Origin: an uncultured Alphaproteobacteria bacterium
GTDB taxonomy: Bacteria; Pseudomonadota; Alphaproteobacteria; Puniceispirillales; Puniceispirillaceae
DNA length: 8,988 nucleotides
Direction of reading: 5' to 3'
NCBI GenBank assembly: GCA_913031555.1
Contig: CAJWDO010000052.1
Location: 1-8,988, forward strand
The notes beneath the pieces were generated by a model. That model did no database searches. It was not told the origin of the DNA and worked only from the letters and a program-made list of their open reading frames with translations. Position numbers and translations under genes: made by a program. Of this stretch, positions 6,226 to 8,988 are shown piece after piece (positions within the stretch are counted from its first letter, which is position 1; the number at the start of each line of letters is the position of its first letter).

Positions 6226-6942
6226 ATGTCGCAGAACACCCCCGCGCCGCACCAGGATGTGCGGATTGAGGCAAGCTGGGGGGCCCGGCTTGCCGGCCAG
6301 TTTGCAGCACCACATATGGCGTCGCTGAGCGCCTTCCTGCGTGCCGAGAAAGTTGCCGGCAAACAGATCTACCCGCCGGGAAGCCAGATCTTCCATGCCT
6401 TCGAGCTGACCCCTTTCGACAAGGTGAAGGTGGTGATTCTTGGTCAGGACCCCTATCACGGGCCGGGCCAGGCGCATGGGCTGAGCTTTTCCGTAGCGCA
6501 TGGCGTCGCCCCGCCGCCGTCACTGCAGAACATCTATCGCGAACTGGCGAATGATCTGGGACTTGCACATCCGGGGCATGGCAATCTTGAAGGCTGGGCG
6601 CGCCAGGGCGTGCTGCTTCTCAACAGCTGCCTGACGGTCGAGGCGGGGCGCGCCGGATCGCATCAGGGAAAGGGGTGGGAGCCCTTTACCGACGCTGTGA
6701 TCGCTGCCCTCAATCGTGAGCGCGAGAACCTTGTTTTCATCCTGTGGGGGCGCAAGGCACAGGACAAGGGCGCGGTCATCGACCGGTCGCGCCATCTTGT
6801 CCTGACGAGCGTTCATCCCTCGCCGTTGTCGGCCTCGAACGGTTTTTTCGGCAGCCGGCCCTTTTCGGCGGCGAATGCGTATCTTGAATCGCATGGGATG
6901 ACACCGGTGGACTGGACTCCGGTGGACTGGATCCCGGCATGA
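6226..6942 (+). CDS. ung: Uracil-DNA glycosylase, family 1
   Basis: A 238-residue base-excision repair enzyme that removes uracil from DNA. Family 1 signatures are all present: the water-activating motif ILGQDPYHGPGQAHGL (Asp75, with Phe88 stacking on uracil), LLLNSCLTV (Asn133 reading the base), WGRKAQDKG, and the minor-groove loop VHPSPLSASNGFFG (His197). It aligns with E. coli Ung to near the end, where the usual TPxDWxP tail is altered: TPVDW occurs twice in a row (226-230 and 231-235) because of a 15-bp tandem duplication. That tail lies outside the active site, so the enzyme should work. No strong ribosome-binding site is seen. It starts 10 bases after the aminotransferase stop and overlaps the next gene by four bases (ATGA), so the three are likely co-transcribed. 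Confidence 0.97.
   Translation: MSQNTPAPHQDVRIEASWGARLAGQFAAPHMASLSAFLRAEKVAGKQIYPPGSQIFHAFELTPFDKVKVVILGQDPYHGPGQAHGLSFSVAHGVAPPPSLQNIYRELANDLGLAHPGHGNLEGWARQGVLLLNSCLTVEAGRAGSHQGKGWEPFTDAVIAALNRERENLVFILWGRKAQDKGAVIDRSRHLVLTSVHPSPLSASNGFFGSRPFSAANAYLESHGMTPVDWTPVDWIPA
6902..6931. repeat. 2 x 15-bp in-frame tandem duplication in the ung C-terminus
   Basis: CACCGGTGGACTGGA (6902-6916) is followed by CTCCGGTGGACTGGA (6917-6931), 14 of 15 identical. It duplicates the codons for TPVDW, a conserved tail motif present once in E. coli Ung. Confidence 0.92.
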
Positions 6943-7838
6943 CGCAGCCACCCACGGCGCGGTCAACACAGCTTGGCATTCTGGCGATGCTGGGGGCGGC
7001 GGTGACCTTCGGCCTTCAGGACGGTCTGTCACGGTTGCTTGCCGAGGCCTATAACGTGCTGAGCGTCGTCACCATCCGCTATTGGTTTTTCGCGCTTTTC
7101 GTCTTGGCCTTCAGCGCCAGCCGTCCCGGTGGCATCCGGGTCGTGGCCCACACACACCGGCCCATTTTGCAGATTTTCCGCAGCATTCTGCTGATTACCC
7201 AGATATGCACGGCTGCCTATGGCTTTACGGTCATCGGGCTTGTCAGCTGGCAGGTAATTTTCGCCAGCTATCCGCTGATGATCGCCGCTCTGTCGGTGCC
7301 ATTTCTTGGTGAGAGGGTCGGCTGGCGGCGCTGGCTGGCGATTATCGCAGGGTTTGCCGGGGTTGTCTTGGCCCTTGATCCGGGCGGCGAGATTTTCGGC
7401 GTTTCGATTCTGCTGCCGCTGTTCGGGGCAGCGCAGTTCGCGCTCTACTGTATCCTGACCCGCATTGCTGGGCGTGTCGATTCCGCCGAGACCAGCTTTT
7501 TCTGGACCGCGATTGTCGGTGTGGTGGCCATCACGCTGATTGTGCCTGCCGCCTGGAACCCGCCTGTCGGCAGCGACTGGTGGTGGATGCTGTTACTGTG
7601 CCTTGCAGGGGTCGGTGGGCATTTTCTGCTGATCAAGGCGTTCGAGATCGCCGAAGCTGGCGTGCTTCAGCCATTCGCCTATTTCGGCATCGCCACCTCG
7701 GCCGCTGTCGGATATTTCGGCTTTGGCGATACGGTAACGCCGGCAATGCTGACGGGTGGCGGCATAATCATCGCCGCCGGCCTGTTCACCCTGTGGCGTG
7801 AGAGGGTGGTCGCAAGGCGCACCGCCGATAAAGGCTGA
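6939..7838 (+). CDS. EamA-family (drug/metabolite transporter superfamily) permease
   Basis: A 299-residue integral membrane protein with about ten hydrophobic segments in two EamA repeats, the normal size for the family. The first repeat opens LGILAMLGAAVTFGLQDGLSRLL and contains the basic loop RPILQIFRSILLI followed by the LGERVGWRRWLAIIAGFAGVVL helix, the typical ExxxxxxxxG end of repeat one. The second repeat starts near GVSILLPLFGAAQFALYCILTR, includes HFLLIKAFEIAEAGVLQPFAY and closes with GGGIIIAAGLFTLWRER. Members export or import metabolites such as amino acids, nucleosides or S-adenosylmethionine; the substrate is not readable here. The ATG overlaps the ung stop as ATGA, indicating translational coupling. 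Its TGA abuts the stop codon of the opposing gene, so no intrinsic terminator fits between them. Confidence 0.93.
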   Translation: MTQPPTARSTQLGILAMLGAAVTFGLQDGLSRLLAEAYNVLSVVTIRYWFFALFVLAFSASRPGGIRVVAHTHRPILQIFRSILLITQICTAAYGFTVIGLVSWQVIFASYPLMIAALSVPFLGERVGWRRWLAIIAGFAGVVLALDPGGEIFGVSILLPLFGAAQFALYCILTRIAGRVDSAETSFFWTAIVGVVAITLIVPAAWNPPVGSDWWWMLLLCLAGVGGHFLLIKAFEIAEAGVLQPFAYFGIATSAAVGYFGFGDTVTPAMLTGGGIIIAAGLFTLWRERVVARRTADKG

Positions 7839-8315
7839 TCAACTTCCCTGACCGGCAAGCCGCGGCATCGACACCGCCACCGTCATCCAGCAATTGTCGA
7901 ATTCACCGCCTTCGACAAGCTCGACAGCCCAGTTGAAAAGCAGAACCTGCCCGGTGGAGGTTTCCATGAAAACATCAAATGTGGCGCGATTGTCATCGCC
8001 CGGTACCGCCACAATGCGGTGGCTGGCATGGTTCAGCATCGAACCATAGCCTGGACCTTTCAGCATGCTGGCAAACCGCGGCAAGGGGCCGGTCATCGCG
8101 CGGTTTCGCGGATGCGCGAAATTCCACGTCTGCGCAATGCCGAAATCAGGAGTGGGATTGTCATTGAATTGCAGCGCCTTCATCTGGATGGCGACAACTT
8201 CCTCGGGCGCGATCGACGGATCGGGGATGACAAGATCGGCGGCGCGCGCCGCAAGCCCCGGCAAAAGCAGACCCAGAATCATCACCAAGATCGGCAGGAC
8301 GAATTTGATTTTCAT
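7839..8315 (-). CDS. Secreted DUF4864-like protein
   Basis: A 158-residue exported protein. The start is placed at 8315 rather than at an upstream ATG (8384) because AAGGAG lies nine bases before it and a clean signal peptide follows: basic MKIK, a hydrophobic core VLPILVMILGLLLPGL, and a likely signal peptidase I site ARA/A after residue 25. The mature part has VVAIQMKALQFNDNPTPDFG, WNFAHPRNRAMTGPLPRFASML and GYGSMLNH, resembling DUF4864 proteins (a small alpha/beta fold similar to SnoaL/NTF2). The tail is a beta-rich region ending CWMTVAVSMPRL. Function is unknown; I make no guess. It converges with the EamA gene with no gap and diverges from the SDR gene. Confidence 0.8.
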   Translation of the reverse strand: MKIKFVLPILVMILGLLLPGLAARAADLVIPDPSIAPEEVVAIQMKALQFNDNPTPDFGIAQTWNFAHPRNRAMTGPLPRFASMLKGPGYGSMLNHASHRIVAVPGDDNRATFDVFMETSTGQVLLFNWAVELVEGGEFDNCWMTVAVSMPRLAGQGS

Positions 8316-8395
8316 TATTGCAGGCTCCTTTATTCCCCTCCGGTTGCGTCTTGTGGAGATGGGACCCCGCACCCACATCTGCAATCATGGCGGCA

Positions 8396-8422
8396 CGTGA
8401 CGGCTTGTGACATGGCGTCACG
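8396..8422. repeat. Inverted repeat, possible operator, in the divergent spacer
   Basis: CGTGACG (8396-8402) and CGTCACG (8416-8422) form a perfect 7-bp dyad with 13 bases between, so the half-site centres are 20 bp (about two helical turns) apart. This spacing suits a dimeric regulator on one DNA face. It sits immediately before the triple 14-bp repeat. No T-run follows, so it is not a terminator. Confidence 0.4.
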
Positions 8423-8463
8423 CCAGAATTATCAGGCCAGAATTATCAGGCCAGAATTATCAA
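8422..8463. repeat. Triple 14-bp direct repeat upstream of the SDR gene
   Basis: GCCAGAATTATCAG occurs at 8422-8435 and 8436-8449, and with one final-base change at 8450-8463. The three copies are head to tail without spacers, 27 bases upstream of the SDR ATG. Each copy carries an AATTATCA core. They may be slippage copies of a promoter element or a binding array. Confidence 0.92.
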
Positions 8464-8471
8464 ACCATAAT
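8443..8471 (+). promoter_or_regulatory. Possible SDR promoter using repeat-borne -35 box
   Basis: TTATCA (8443-8448, inside the second repeat copy) and CATAAT (8466-8471) are 17 bp apart, a fair match to sigma-70 boxes. The start point would fall near 8478, very close to the GGGAG ribosome site at 8478-8482, which counts against it. Confidence 0.25.
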
Positions 8472-8490
8472 CAAAACGGGAGCGATCTTC

Positions 8491-8988
8491 ATGAATGTCC
8501 TGATCCAGGGTGGCGGCCGCGGCATCGGCATGGCACTGGCACAGCGCGCGCTGGCGGCAGGCGCGACGCGATTGTTTGTGACGGCTCGCACACCCGAGGG
8601 CGCACCAGCGCATCAGATGCTGGCATCGGATGACCGCGTCACCTTTCTGCCGCTTGACGTCACCGACGAGGCAAGCATCGTGGCGGCGTCGGCACGCATC
8701 ACCGATGTGGTGCCGCATCTGGACCGCGTGATCTGCACCGCCGGGATGTTGCAGCAGGGTGACATCAAGCCGGAGAAACGGGTTGCCGACCTGAAACAGG
8801 ACAATCTGCTTCATCTCTATCAGGTAAACGCGCTGGGGCCGGTTTTGCTGGCGCGTGAGCTGTGGCCACTTCTGAAGGGCGATCACAGACTGCATTTCGC
8901 CGCCATATCGGCGCGTGTCGGCTCGATCTCGGATAACCGGCTTGGCGGCTGGTACGCCTACCGGGCCAGCAAGGCGGCGCTGAACCAG
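8491..8988 (+). CDS. Short-chain dehydrogenase/reductase, C-factor (CsgA)-like, 3' end beyond window
   Basis: 166 codons of an NAD(P)-dependent Rossmann-fold oxidoreductase; the C-terminal part lies outside the window. The start is supported by GGGAG eight bases upstream. The nucleotide-binding loop GGGRGIG is at residues 7-13, the adenine-side acidic pocket LDVTD at 55-59, the CTAG strand at 82-85 (NNAG equivalent), the structural Asn of QVNALGP at 113, Ser140 in ISARVGSI, and the catalytic pair Tyr157/Lys161 in YRASK. The segment SARVGSISDN followed by GGWYAYRASKAALNQ is characteristic of the C-factor-like subgroup, short enzymes without a long substrate loop. Substrate unknown. It is divergent from the DUF4864-like gene and preceded by a triple 14-bp repeat and a 7-bp dyad that may control it. 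Confidence 0.93.
   Translation, partial: MNVLIQGGGRGIGMALAQRALAAGATRLFVTARTPEGAPAHQMLASDDRVTFLPLDVTDEASIVAASARITDVVPHLDRVICTAGMLQQGDIKPEKRVADLKQDNLLHLYQVNALGPVLLARELWPLLKGDHRLHFAAISARVGSISDNRLGGWYAYRASKAALNQ

Noticed and set aside
8422..8463. CRISPR-like array or replication iterons
   Set aside because: Three 14-bp units with no spacers are too short and lack spacers for CRISPR; there is no replication initiator gene or other origin feature nearby.

Overview
The window reads as chromosomal DNA of a GC-rich bacterium, most likely an alphaproteobacterium. This is inferred from codon use, gene content (LysR/azoreductase pair, Rieske and enolase-superfamily remnants, HemL-like aminotransferase, EamA permease, DUF4864-like secreted protein) and the compact layout. 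No rRNA, tRNA, CRISPR array, transposase or phage gene is visible, and the species cannot be fixed from sequence alone.

Layout. (1) 1-1547, minus strand: the N-terminal 334 residues of a multi-spanning permease that runs off the left edge, with a small VOC/glyoxalase-fold protein upstream. (2) 1548-1948: a 400-bp gene-free stretch holding a strong minus-strand intrinsic terminator, two more hairpins just upstream of it (a candidate small RNA or structured 3' UTR) and short tandem repeats. (3) 1949-3681: a LysR-type regulator divergent from an FMN-dependent azoreductase, with an LTTR-like dyad over the regulator's -10 box in the shared AT-rich spacer. (4) 3776-4885: two broken catabolic genes joined head to head. 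On the minus strand is the C-terminal catalytic domain of a Rieske oxygenase without its Rieske cluster domain; on the plus strand is the last ~105 codons of an enolase-superfamily enzyme. Both lose their 5' parts at nearly the same base (~4562-4570), which suggests one deletion removed both N-termini and the shared promoter region. (5) 4923-7838, plus strand: an intact class III (glutamate-1-semialdehyde-like) aminotransferase, uracil-DNA glycosylase and an EamA permease, tightly packed. (6) 7839-8988: a secreted DUF4864-like protein on the minus strand, divergent from a C-factor-like short-chain dehydrogenase that runs off the right edge.

How it fits together. The Rieske fragment resembles the quaternary-amine demethylase branch (stachydrine/glycine-betaine type), and the enolase fragment is of a kind found beside such enzymes. 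With the aminotransferase they look like the remains of a betaine or amino-acid-derivative catabolic locus that was inactivated, leaving the aminotransferase without its original upstream region. The other genes are ordinary housekeeping or accessory genes.

The most unusual recurring structure is a set of five short tandem duplications with 14-15 bp units, all at gene edges: the VOC start, the VOC leader, the LysR stop, the Ung C-terminus and the SDR promoter region. I do not see a new multi-gene system. The deletion scar, the tandem-duplication pattern and the candidate structured RNA are the points most worth a second look.
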